Source: Emticicia agri
Lineage (GTDB): Bacteria > Bacteroidota > Bacteroidia > Cytophagales > Spirosomataceae
Assembly (NCBI RefSeq): GCF_004168285.1
Contig: NZ_SEWF01000044.1
Location: 1 to 50,877, forward strand
Direction: 5' to 3'
Length of the DNA stretch: 50,877 nucleotides
The position numbers were made by a program, and so were the translations under genes. Positions 15,924 to 23,872 of this stretch are shown here, piece by piece. Numbering within the stretch: the stretch's first letter is position 1; each line of letters opens with the position of its first letter. A model generated the notes under the pieces. The model searched no databases, was not told where the DNA came from, and saw only the letters and a list, made by a program, of their open reading frames with translations.

Positions 15924-16727
15924 TTAATGATTGAGCGGGATTTCAATCCTCACTTTTAATCCAGCATTAGGTTGCGTTTCAAATTGCGCCGAGCCATTCA
16001 GCACTTGCGTACGTATTTCGATATTTTTCAGTCCCAGGCTTTTCTTCTTGTATGCCTGTACTAAATCAAAACCCTTTCCATTGTCGGCATAATTAATTTT
16101 CAGTACCGACAGTTCTTTTCTGACTTCAATTTCAATAAGTGTCGCTTCTGAATGTTTCACGGCATTATTAAGTAATTCCTGTAACAACCGATAAACCGCT
16201 AAATTGATAATATTGCCAAAACTTGGCAGATTTCTATCAATTTTCAAGTCAATATTTATGTCTGATACACTTAAAACTTTCTCACATAATCCTTCCAAGG
16301 CAAAAGCCAGTCCTACTTCATCTAAACCCTGGGGCAGTAAATCGTTAGAAATGCGCCTTACGTTATCAATGGTACTATCAATCAGTTGTTTATATTGTGT
16401 ACTGGCTGCTTCAATTTCTGGTACCTTGGTTGGCGGTATTTTCCCGGCCAGTAATCGCATCAATCCCAGCGATGCCCCCACTTCATCGTGCAAATCACGG
16501 GCAACCCTTATTCTTTCATCTTCAATGGCCTCTAAAGTACTGTAGAATAAATCCTGCTGATGCTTGGTTTCAGCGGCCTGTACAGTAATTCTATGCTCAA
16601 GCATGCGTCGCTGATACATGACCATAAAGATAATAATACCACTGGCCAATAAAAAAAGCATAATAGTGCCACCGATAATCATCATATACATATCAACAGA
16701 AGCACCTACTGACGAGGACTGTGCCAT
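15924..16727 (-). CDS. HisKA_3-type sensor histidine kinase
   Basis: A 267-residue NarX-like kinase. One transmembrane segment lies near the N-terminus (YMMIIGGTIMLFLLASGIIIFMVMY) with hardly any periplasmic part, so sensing must be internal or through a partner. The HisKA_3 helix carries the phospho-His in RVARDLHDEVGASLG. The HATPase domain has LLNNAVKHSEA (N box), ADNGKGFDL (G1) and KSLGLKNIEIR (G2). The frame extends to 16784, but ATG 16727 (MAQSSSVGAS) avoids a long overlap. It overlaps the end of the upstream membrane-protein gene by 22 bp, a sign of translational coupling. Confidence 0.92.
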   Translation of the reverse strand: MAQSSSVGASVDMYMMIIGGTIMLFLLASGIIIFMVMYQRRMLEHRITVQAAETKHQQDLFYSTLEAIEDERIRVARDLHDEVGASLGLMRLLAGKIPPTKVPEIEAASTQYKQLIDSTIDNVRRISNDLLPQGLDEVGLAFALEGLCEKVLSVSDINIDLKIDRNLPSFGNIINLAVYRLLQELLNNAVKHSEATLIEIEVRKELSVLKINYADNGKGFDLVQAYKKKSLGLKNIEIRTQVLNGSAQFETQPNAGLKVRIEIPLNH

Positions 16728-17353
16728 AAACCAATTCCGATAAAAATATACATTAAGCCTAAGATACAGGCATGAATTGCCCATGAAAGCATGCTTAATT
16801 GTATATCCTGAGTTAAGATTAAATTGCCGAGAACAAACAAAAAGAGACTGCCTGCAAAGTAAAACAGAAATCCGGCATTAATCCAAAACAAAGGTGATTT
16901 TTCTATCGAAATGATGTCCAGAGATTTAATGGTTTTGTAATACGCCACAATAGCATAAAATACGACAAATAAACATTCTAACCCACGGGGGTAAGCGTTT
17001 TGCTCATAAATAGATTGAATATAAAAGGCGTTGATGACAGCAAATACTGCAAACACACCAAAAAAAACGTAAATGATTATTTTATTGAAAAAATCGCCAA
17101 GGTATTCTTTATAAAACCATGATATCAGACCAAACTCAACCACCGTATAAATATGCAGAAAAGGCATATTGTTATTGGTAAAAAAGACGGAAAATGTAGC
17201 AACCAGTTGCGAAAAAAGAGCAAAGGCCAGGTAATAGCCGATAGGTTTCAGTTCTTTTTTCAGATACTTCCACCGATAAACAGCAATAGCCAGCGGAAAA
17301 AGTAAAACAAAAGATACATAGGTTACTAAAAAATTTCCAACCGTTTTAAGCAT
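16706..17353 (-). CDS. Multi-pass membrane protein coupled to the histidine kinase
   Basis: A 215-residue integral membrane protein with about six to seven hydrophobic helices (LVTYVSFVLLFPLAIAVY, YYLAFALFSQLVATFSVFF, IIIYVFFGVFAVFAVI and others) and short loops. No family is recognised. It lies first in a likely operon with the kinase and response regulator, and its 3' end overlaps the kinase start. The kinase has almost no sensor of its own, so this protein may supply signal input (inference). The frame extends to a TTG at 17398, but a -7 box at 17387-17394 puts the transcript start inside that extension, supporting ATG 17353. Confidence 0.72.
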   Translation of the reverse strand: MLKTVGNFLVTYVSFVLLFPLAIAVYRWKYLKKELKPIGYYLAFALFSQLVATFSVFFTNNNMPFLHIYTVVEFGLISWFYKEYLGDFFNKIIIYVFFGVFAVFAVINAFYIQSIYEQNAYPRGLECLFVVFYAIVAYYKTIKSLDIISIEKSPLFWINAGFLFYFAGSLFLFVLGNLILTQDIQLSMLSWAIHACILGLMYIFIGIGLWHSPRQ

Positions 17354-17386
17354 TTGGCATAGGGTATTAGGTATGGTATAGCTCCA

Positions 17387-17394
17387 CAAATATA
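17387..17394 (-). promoter_or_regulatory. Probable -7 box of the membrane protein-kinase-regulator operon
   Basis: TATATTTG on the minus strand fits TAnnTTTG and lies 33 bases upstream of ATG 17353. No clear -33 box. Confidence 0.45.
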
Positions 17395-17711
17395 ACAATT
17401 CGTAGAGCTAAATTAACAACATCCGCAGCAAAGGTCGTTTTGAGTTAACGGAGACAGCAGTAGGCATTCATCAGTACTGATAAAGTGTAATTACTATCAA
17501 TGAAACCAAAAATGCGCTCACTACACATTTTGGGGCAATACCTCTTTTACCGGGGTTAAGATTAATTGAGGTATAGGCAATAAAAAAACTGTCCAAGTTA
17601 AATTTCATTAACTGAATGTGCAGCGTACCGAGTATCGCATACTGCCATTTTTAACGAAACAGAATTAACTTAAACAGTCTTAAATAGTAACACTTTATTG
17701 TTTAGCAATTG
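17395..17711. other. Intergenic region, no gene seen
   Basis: About 317 bases between the membrane-protein promoter and the hypothetical gene at 17712. I see no open frame with coding character, no strong hairpin and no repeat shared with other parts of the window. Confidence 0.5.
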
Positions 17712-18152
17712 TCAACTGTTTAAATCACTATCAGGGTCACAGAACGGAGGGCAGACCTTAGAGAAATCATTTACATACTGGTCTTGTAAAGTATCAGGGT
17801 CATAGTTGATAAGGTCTTTGATTTTCAGACGCGTAATGGCGCTTACATTCTCAGGCCCTATGGCATTTACCATCAATAAATGCGGTTGGTAAACTCCCGT
17901 GTCCAATAATTCGAGTCCAATGTACATCCTTACCCAGTTTGCATCTTCAGAAAGACTCCAAAGGTCCTGTAAGTCTTGTCTTCTGATAGCAAAGGCTTTC
18001 ATTTCGCTTGGTTGAATTTTTGCCTTTTGCAGGTCAAAATCAAGCCAGTTGTTTATCCACTCTTTAGCGGTCGATAATGGAATTTTGTAAGGATCTGGAG
18101 TAGGAGCCGGGCCACTTACGGGTGCATTTGAATTTTTTACATCTAAGTTCAT
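17712..18152 (-). CDS. Hypothetical protein (146 aa)
   Basis: A soluble, acidic protein with no signal peptide or membrane segment. The first 25 residues are Pro/Ser-rich and likely disordered (APVSGPAPTPDPYK). The remainder looks helical, with YKIPLSTAKEWINNWLDFDL and IRRQDLQDLWSLSEDANWVRMYIGLE. The tail contains CPPFCDPDSD, two Cys spaced four apart. I do not recognise the family. It is monocistronic. A -7 box and a 21-bp inverted repeat upstream suggest tight regulation. Confidence 0.7.
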   Translation of the reverse strand: MNLDVKNSNAPVSGPAPTPDPYKIPLSTAKEWINNWLDFDLQKAKIQPSEMKAFAIRRQDLQDLWSLSEDANWVRMYIGLELLDTGVYQPHLLMVNAIGPENVSAITRLKIKDLINYDPDTLQDQYVNDFSKVCPPFCDPDSDLNS

Positions 18153-18169
18153 TTTGTTTGATGGTTAAG

Positions 18170-18177
18170 CAAAATTA
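18170..18177 (-). promoter_or_regulatory. Probable -7 box for the 146-aa protein
   Basis: TAATTTTG on the minus strand, 17 bases upstream of ATG 18152. One arm of the inverted repeat at 18200 lies where the -33 region would be. Confidence 0.5.
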
Positions 18178-18199
18178 GGTGCTTTTATAACCGCCTATA

Positions 18200-18324
18200 T
18201 GCGTAAAAATACCTGTTTTTGCGAAGGTGAAAAATTACTTAATTAACCATTCAAAAAGCAAGCCAAACAGAAATCCGGGTTATAGGTAAAAGTAAGTGTT
18301 GTAAAAAACAGGTATTTTTACGCA
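18200..18324. promoter_or_regulatory. Widely spaced 21-bp perfect inverted repeat (operator-like)
   Basis: TGCGTAAAAATACCTG plus TTTTT at 18200-18220 is repeated exactly in inverse orientation at 18304-18324, with 83 bases between. The near arm sits beside the -33 region of the 146-aa gene. Two identical sites in opposite orientation suit either a DNA-looping regulator or a cruciform/long hairpin. No protein gene to the right uses this region. 18325-18774 holds nothing else that I can see. Confidence 0.6.
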
Positions 18325-18774
18325 TTTGCAGTTTTATTTTTATTCTCAACTTTGAGCATTGATTTTTAGCACGAAAAAGAGCTATAATTTTTATAAAGTT
18401 GATACACCTAACCACTTATCAATGTTATAAAAACGAATGTAGTGAAGCTATACTATTTATTATTATAATAACGTTTGCTTGACTATCAGATAAGAAAATT
18501 CACCCGACAAAAGATTTTAGTAAGAATAAAATAGGGTTTGGCCTAAACAACACCAGCAAATGCTTACTTATTTTAGTAACACATTTCTCTCTCTTTTTTC
18601 TTATTTACCTTAGTATTGATTCCCTTCATTCCATTTATAAAAATTCTCATCATCGGTTAGCCCGATTACCAATCTGAATACGTTTAACTGCCTGTTATCT
18701 AATGCTATCTCTTTTCCCGACAAAATAATAGCTGGTTACTTTTCTGAAACAGATGTTTACTACCACATAAAAGC

Positions 18775-18807
18775 AAAAGGTGGAGCCTGAGACAGATTCC
18801 ACCTTTT
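18775..18807. terminator. Terminator downstream of pyrE
   Basis: Stem AAAAGGTGGA / TCCACCTTTT with a 13-base loop, between pyrE (minus strand, stop at 18829) and the empty region to its left. The A-run upstream becomes a U-run in the pyrE transcript. Confidence 0.72.
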
Positions 18808-18828
18808 ACTTTTATAAATTATCCTGTA

Positions 18829-19458
18829 TCAGACACCCCAGGTTTCTGGTTTTCTACGCCATTTTTTGAGCGATTCCAATGATTCGGCAGAGATATAATT
18901 CTGTTTGATGGCCTCATCAATCAAAGCATTATAATTACTGAGGGTTACTAAGGGTACATTTTTGTCAGCAAAGTTTTTATCGGCTATTTTAAAACCATAA
19001 GTAAAAATAGCAACCATTCCTACTACCTCTATACCCGCCTCTCTCAGCGCATCAACCGCTTTCAACGAACTGCCCCCTGTTGAAATCAAGTCTTCAATAA
19101 CTACTACTTTCTGGCCTTTTTCTATACGTCCCTCAATCTGGTTGCCCATGCCATGCTCTTTTGGTTTCGGACGCACATAAGCAAAAGGCAAACCTAAGGC
19201 TTCGGCCACTAATGTACCTTGCGGAATACCCGCCGTAGCTACTCCGGCAATCAGTTCGGCATCAGGAAAATGTTTTTTGATAGCCTTTGCCAGCGATTTC
19301 TTGATAAATGTTCTTGCTTCAGGATATGACAGCGTTACCCGATTATCGCAGTAAATAGGGGAGTTCCAACCTGAGCTCCATTTAAAAGGTTGTTCAGGGC
19401 TCAGTTTTACAGCTTTCGTCGATAACAGATAAGAAGCAATTTTGTGGGAAGTATTCAT
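18829..19458 (-). CDS. pyrE: Orotate phosphoribosyltransferase
   Basis: A 209-residue enzyme joining orotate and PRPP to give orotidine 5'-monophosphate in pyrimidine synthesis. The PRPP-binding signature VVVIEDLISTGGSS is at about 118-131. The mobile catalytic loop RPKPKEHGMGNQIEG (about 96-110) has the Lys and His residues of OPRTases, and the N-terminal FKWSSGWNSPIYCDNR is the usual orotate-side loop. Length is normal. It stands alone, with a terminator downstream and a repeat array directly upstream (19493-19762), which leaves only about 35 bp for its promoter outside the repeats. Confidence 0.95.
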   Translation of the reverse strand: MNTSHKIASYLLSTKAVKLSPEQPFKWSSGWNSPIYCDNRVTLSYPEARTFIKKSLAKAIKKHFPDAELIAGVATAGIPQGTLVAEALGLPFAYVRPKPKEHGMGNQIEGRIEKGQKVVVIEDLISTGGSSLKAVDALREAGIEVVGMVAIFTYGFKIADKNFADKNVPLVTLSNYNALIDEAIKQNYISAESLESLKKWRRKPETWGV

Positions 19459-19492
19459 TGAAAATAAAATATGTTACAAAGCAGAGGTTTTT

Positions 19493-19762
19493 TTTTGTCT
19501 GAACTGTGATTATTGTCTGAACTGTGATTTAATTAGTGATTTTGTCTGAACTTTGATTTAACTGATTTGAGTGATTTTGATGTTTTTGTCTGAACTGTGA
19601 TTATTGTTTAAACTTTGATTTAACTGATTGCACTGATGTAATTCTCTGAATCCTTAATTAATCAAAGACGATTTAAGGATAGGTTTATTAAGTAATCATT
19701 TTAATCATTAAATCAGTTAAATCACAGTTCAGACAAAGTCACTAAATCACAGTTCAGACAAA
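19493..19762. repeat. TTTGTCTGAACT repeat array, inverted arrangement
   Basis: At least four forward copies of TTGTCTGAACT(G/T)TGATT lie at 19494-19600, with a degenerate TTGTTTAAACTTTGATT near 19604. Two reverse copies (AATCACAGTTCAGACAA) lie at 19730-19762. Companion words TTTAACTGATT and AAATCAGTTAAA accompany them. The array can fold into a long hairpin. The same repeat occurs at 35421-35574. Confidence 0.8.
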
Positions 19763-19774
19763 GCCGCTAAACTA

Positions 19775-21061
19775 TCATTCTTCCTTCGGGATTTTCATGA
19801 CTAAAATCTTATCAATACGGTTTTTGTCCATATCCATAATCTCAAATTCATAATCTTCCCATTCGAATTTATCACCTGTATCAGGTATTTCTTTCAGAAT
19901 ATTCAGGGCAAAACCGCCAAGGGTATCAAAACCCGTGTATTCTTTCCGGTTATTGATGCTTATTTCAAAATGATTCAGGAAATCATCAAAAGGCAACGAG
20001 GCATCTACTAAAAAACTTCCGTCTTCGCGCTCATGAATATCATATTCAAATTCATCATCTACCGAAATATCACCTACCAGCGCATCAAGAATATCATTAA
20101 GGGTAATGATACCTAAAACACTACCGTATTCATCAACAATGATGCCCATGTGGATACGCTCCTCACGGAATTTCTCCAATGCCTGATAGGCATGGTTATT
20201 TTCAGGAATAAACAAGGGTTCTTTGAGCTTTGATTCCAGATGCTTGAATTCGGTATCTAAATCTTTTCCTAACAGGTCTTTGATATAGAGCAAACCTATG
20301 ATATTGTCGATACCGTCTTTACAGACCGGATAAACCGAATGTTTGTATTCAATGACTTTCGTTCTGTTTTCTTCCGGCGAATCATCAATGTCAAGAATCG
20401 TGATTTCGTTGCGGCTGGTCATCAGGGTAGTTATTTTTCTATCTCCGAGATGAAAAACGTTCTGTACAATTTCCTGTTCAATTTCGTCAATAGCTCCGCC
20501 TGTGGCACCTTCCTGAATAATCGACTTGATTTCTTCTTCCGTTACAGAGTTTTCAGATTGCTGAATGCCTAAAATCTTGAAAATCAAATCGCTGCAAATC
20601 GTAAGAAGCCAGATAAACGGAGAGGTGATTTTTGAAAGGATATTCATCGGAGCGGCCATTACTTTGGCAATCGCTTCCGGGTTTGCCATTCCTATGCGTT
20701 TCGGCACGAGTTCGCCTAAGACTAATTGCACAAAACCAATGATTAACACCACAAGACCTACCGCTATTTCGTCGGCATATTTATCAGACAGACCCCATCC
20801 CATCAAGATACTTTTCAGGTTCTCGGTCAGGGTGTCGCCTGAAAAAATACCCGTTAAGATACTGATGAGTGTAATACCAATTTGAACAGTAGATAAGAAA
20901 CGGTTGGGTGAATTTGCAAGGTCGAGCGCAGACTGCGCTCTTTTATCGCCATTTTTACTGAGTATTTCGAGTTTTGTTTTGCGGGAGGATACCAGGGCAA
21001 TCTCCGACATGGAGAAGATACCGTTAAGTATCACTAAAAAAAGGATAATTAAAATTTCCAT
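19775..21061 (-). CDS. CNNM/HlyC-CorC-type membrane protein with CBS domains
   Basis: A 428-residue protein of the hemolysin-C/CorC-like group. An N-terminal DUF21 (CNNM) transmembrane domain covers about 1-190, starting with MEILIILFLVILNGIFSMSEIALVSSRKTKLE. Two CBS domains follow (about 210-335, including MTSRNEITILDIDD and IIVDEYGSVLGIITLNDIL). A C-terminal CorC_HlyC domain (about 345-425) contains DTLGGFALNILKEIPDTGD. CNNM proteins are linked to magnesium or other cation transport. The original hemolysin label is not supported functionally. The length is standard. The repeat array at 19493-19762 lies between this gene and pyrE. Confidence 0.9.
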   Translation of the reverse strand: MEILIILFLVILNGIFSMSEIALVSSRKTKLEILSKNGDKRAQSALDLANSPNRFLSTVQIGITLISILTGIFSGDTLTENLKSILMGWGLSDKYADEIAVGLVVLIIGFVQLVLGELVPKRIGMANPEAIAKVMAAPMNILSKITSPFIWLLTICSDLIFKILGIQQSENSVTEEEIKSIIQEGATGGAIDEIEQEIVQNVFHLGDRKITTLMTSRNEITILDIDDSPEENRTKVIEYKHSVYPVCKDGIDNIIGLLYIKDLLGKDLDTEFKHLESKLKEPLFIPENNHAYQALEKFREERIHMGIIVDEYGSVLGIITLNDILDALVGDISVDDEFEYDIHEREDGSFLVDASLPFDDFLNHFEISINNRKEYTGFDTLGGFALNILKEIPDTGDKFEWEDYEFEIMDMDKNRIDKILVMKIPKEE

Positions 21062-21233
21062 TTAAATGGTTTCGGCTTTACAGTTTGCAAGCCAGATGGT
21101 GATTAAAGTGCAAAATAATAGGTTTTACAGATATTGTAAACGAAATGCGTATTATAATTTTTTTATGACTTCTTTTACTTCCAAAAAAATTACGAACTTT
21201 GTTGCCTGAATCAAATCTGCCAAAACAAAACAA

Positions 21234-21920
21234 ATGGTTATCTTCATTGACGACAAACCTGTAAAAATTATTAGTAAAAAGAAGTTTCATCACCTGCACG
21301 GCAGTGATTTTGATACCATTTTAGATGCTCGTCTGGAGCAATTGAGTGAAAAAAAACTGAAAGGACACGTAATTGTTCTGAATACCTCTGCCGCTACCAT
21401 CGAAAAGTTTTTCCGGCTTTTAACAACCGCTAAGGGTTTTGATTATCAGTCGGTAGTGTTTGTGGTTGACGACAAAGATGCCATAGAAGAACAGATAAAA
21501 GGCTATTACCGGGTAGTGAAGGCGGCTGGAGGGGTAGTGTTTAATCAGGAAAATAAAATATTGATGATGCACCGTCTGGGCAAATGGGATTTACCCAAAG
21601 GCAAACGTGACGACGACGAGAAGTCGAAAGAGACGGCTGTGAGAGAAGTAGCAGAAGAATGTAATATAACCGTGGTGTTAGGCGAAAAGGTTTGTACAAC
21701 CTGGCATACCTATGCCATGGGAGGCAGTAAAATACTGAAACGCACCAAATGGTACAGAATGAACTGTATTGATGATTCGGAAATGCGACCGCAGTTGGAA
21801 GAAGATATTGAAGAACTACAATGGATGGACGAAAAACAAATTCAGCAGGCATTACTCAATTCATACAGTTCTATCCGTTATGTTTTTGAGGAGTTGAAGA
21901 GACAGGAGCAGGCGTTTTGA
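21234..21920 (+). CDS. Nudix hydrolase
   Basis: A 228-residue protein with a C-terminal Nudix domain (about 92-215). The Nudix box starts at Gly123 (GKRDDDEKSKETAVREVAEE) and has the full G-x5-E-x7-REVxEE pattern. Upstream AAGGVVFN and LGKWDLPKG are typical of the family. Residues 1-90 are a small alpha/beta extension (MVIFIDDKPVKII, HVIVLNTSAATIEKFFRLL) that I do not recognise. The domain hydrolyses nucleoside diphosphates linked to another moiety; the substrate is unknown. It is divergent from the CNNM gene. Confidence 0.9.
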   Translation: MVIFIDDKPVKIISKKKFHHLHGSDFDTILDARLEQLSEKKLKGHVIVLNTSAATIEKFFRLLTTAKGFDYQSVVFVVDDKDAIEEQIKGYYRVVKAAGGVVFNQENKILMMHRLGKWDLPKGKRDDDEKSKETAVREVAEECNITVVLGEKVCTTWHTYAMGGSKILKRTKWYRMNCIDDSEMRPQLEEDIEELQWMDEKQIQQALLNSYSSIRYVFEELKRQEQAF

Positions 21921-21949
21921 TTGAAGCGATTATACTTATTTATTTTTTG

Positions 21950-23650
21950 ATGATTTTTAAGAAGAATAGTGATACTAAAACCCCACCCAACCCTCCCCAA
22001 CAGTGGGGAGGGCTAAAAGGTCTCTCACCTCATCGGTGGGAAGCAAATTCCAATACTGTAGGATTCAGTACATGGGGTATTCTCGCCCTTTTTTTATTCT
22101 TTTCTCCTTACTACATTAAAGCCCAATCCTGCAATTCATCTACTTTCCAGCTAAACCCAACTACTCAAAACAGGGCTATTGACTGGCAGAAGTTTCCTGA
22201 ATTTAGTCTGCCGTTTTCGGTGGTGTATGGTGGTCCACGGTTTGGCGATACGCAAAGGCTTCCGTTGAAACATGGTTTTAGTCATTTGGCTACTTTTGAA
22301 GGGGCAGACGATAATCTGCCTAAAAACCAGCGGGCAATTGTGTGGTATGGCGTCGGTTATACAGGCACCAACCAGCCCTGGGAATCTATCAAAAGCCCCT
22401 GGAATAATAACTTAGATGGGTATAGAGCCAAATGGCAGCATGAACTTGCCACTATGCCCGAAGTAGATTTGCTGGTACCCGATATTGAGCGGCAAATCAA
22501 ATCTAACGATTCTATTCTGATACTCAAAAATCATCCTACTACCCCGGTTGCTTACAGAAGTTTAGCTAATAATTCTTTTATCACCCAATACAAAAAAGAC
22601 TTACAAAACCTCTATGCCGAGGCATTTGGTTTTACCAAAGGCAATAAATCGGCTCAGATAGGGGGGTATTCCGATGCACCGATCCTGAATACTTATATCA
22701 ATATTCCGGGTAATTCATGGCAGAAATGGACAACTGATGCCAGTCTGCTCAACTTTCTGTTGTATGATTTTACAAGCAATAAAATTGGGGGTGAAGTTTA
22801 TAGCCGACAGGATTTTTTTAGTCCGGCGGCCTATTATTACTACGATTATCCCAATCCCTTAGCGGCTGATTATTTAGCTTATTTGCTGTTTCAGATTGAG
22901 GTAAATAAGGCATGGGCACCTACTAAGCCTATTATTCCGTTTGTGTGGTTGCGCTATAGTTATGTAACCGATGCAGCCAGAAAATTTATCAAGCCCTTTA
23001 TGGCTGAAGCTACGGCTATTTTTCCGTTTTTTTCAGGAGCCAATGGCTTATGGCTTTGGGATGACCCTACATTGTTTAACAACAACGAAAACTTTGCAGC
23101 CTACGAGCATTTTATTCATGGGCTATATCGGTTATCGAGATACAAAGATATGTTTACGGGAGTCTATCAACTCGTGATTCCGCAACCGGCACATAGTTAC
23201 GTTGATAACCGCAAACCCATCTGGCGGGGTGTAGCCAAAGGAACCGATTTTCTGGTAGCTGCGCATAATCCTTATGCCAAAGACGAAAACGAGGTAGTGG
23301 TAGTAGAAGCTACCTATAACAACTGGAAAGTAAATGTATTACTGAAAGGATATGAGGTATTTCTCTGCAAGTTTGATATGACTTTGCTCGGCAATGAACC
23401 CTCGCAATCGCTTGTCTCATTTAAGATATATCCTAACCCATCTCAGCACGATCTAACCGTTGGCATAAACAGCCTCATTCAACAAAAAGCTAATATTGAG
23501 ATTGTGGATATGACAGGTAAAATAGTATATCAGGAAGAAGCAAATCTGCAACAGGGAGAAAACACAAAATCCATAAAAATCAGCCAACTATCCGGCGGAA
23601 CATATATCATCAAAACCTTAAATGCTTCTAAGAAATTTATAAAGGAGTGA
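21950..23650 (+). CDS. T9SS-exported protein with C-terminal sorting domain
   Basis: A 566-residue protein. The C-terminal about 75 residues form a type A sorting domain: KIYPNPSQHDLTVGIN, then IEIVDMTGKIVYQE and LSGGTYIIKTLN, which directs export by the type IX system. The hydrophobic signal segment ILALFLFFSPYYIKAQ is preceded by an odd extension encoding TPPNPPQQWGGLKG, which comes from a dispersed DNA repeat at 21976-22020. The frame opens at a TTG (21917); ATG 21950 is preferred. The mature part (about 45-480) has Trp-rich stretches (WQKFPEFSLPFSVVYGG, GANGLWLWDDP) resembling a glycoside-hydrolase-like TIM barrel, but I cannot name the family. Confidence 0.8.
   Translation: MIFKKNSDTKTPPNPPQQWGGLKGLSPHRWEANSNTVGFSTWGILALFLFFSPYYIKAQSCNSSTFQLNPTTQNRAIDWQKFPEFSLPFSVVYGGPRFGDTQRLPLKHGFSHLATFEGADDNLPKNQRAIVWYGVGYTGTNQPWESIKSPWNNNLDGYRAKWQHELATMPEVDLLVPDIERQIKSNDSILILKNHPTTPVAYRSLANNSFITQYKKDLQNLYAEAFGFTKGNKSAQIGGYSDAPILNTYINIPGNSWQKWTTDASLLNFLLYDFTSNKIGGEVYSRQDFFSPAAYYYYDYPNPLAADYLAYLLFQIEVNKAWAPTKPIIPFVWLRYSYVTDAARKFIKPFMAEATAIFPFFSGANGLWLWDDPTLFNNNENFAAYEHFIHGLYRLSRYKDMFTGVYQLVIPQPAHSYVDNRKPIWRGVAKGTDFLVAAHNPYAKDENEVVVVEATYNNWKVNVLLKGYEVFLCKFDMTLLGNEPSQSLVSFKIYPNPSQHDLTVGINSLIQQKANIEIVDMTGKIVYQEEANLQQGENTKSIKISQLSGGTYIIKTLNASKKFIKE
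21976..22020. repeat. CCCTCCCCAACAGTGGGGAG dispersed repeat, inside a gene
   Basis: TAAAACCCC, then CCAACCCTCCCCAACAGTGG and GGAGGGCT: a hairpin CCCTCCCC / GGGGAGGG around AACAGT. The reverse complement of 25941-25988 carries the same CCCCAACAGTGGGG core and flanking TAAAACCCC. It is read in frame before the signal peptide of the T9SS protein. Confidence 0.75.
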
Positions 23651-23655
23651 CTTCT

Positions 23656-23780
23656 GTATCACGATTTTTTAAATCGTTTTATGGCAAAATTTGCGGTAAT
23701 TCAAATAATGCAAATACTATTTTAATTCTGCAAAAAACTAAAATTCTGCCGAATTTTGACGATTTGAAAAATCGTCATAC
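23656..23780. repeat. Palindromic ACGATTT element (about 125 bp)
   Basis: The left arm GTATCACGATTTTTTAAATC and the right arm (reverse complement GTATGACGATTTTTCAAATC) match at 18 of 20 positions, and each arm is itself palindromic. Inner stretches CAAAATTTGCGG and CCGAATTTTG also pair imperfectly. It has a REPIN-like two-hairpin layout. It lies between the T9SS gene and the thioredoxin-domain gene. Confidence 0.68.
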
Positions 23781-23872
23781 ATAAATCATAATCAGCCAAA
23801 AAATCTAATTCCAAAACCGAACAACTTCACTTATTCCGATGTTTCTAATAGCAAAACCATTCCTCTGAAAAT

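Noticed and set aside
19493-19762. Possible CRISPR array
   Set aside because: Units are irregularly spaced, occur in both orientations and have no consistent spacer length; no cas genes nearby.
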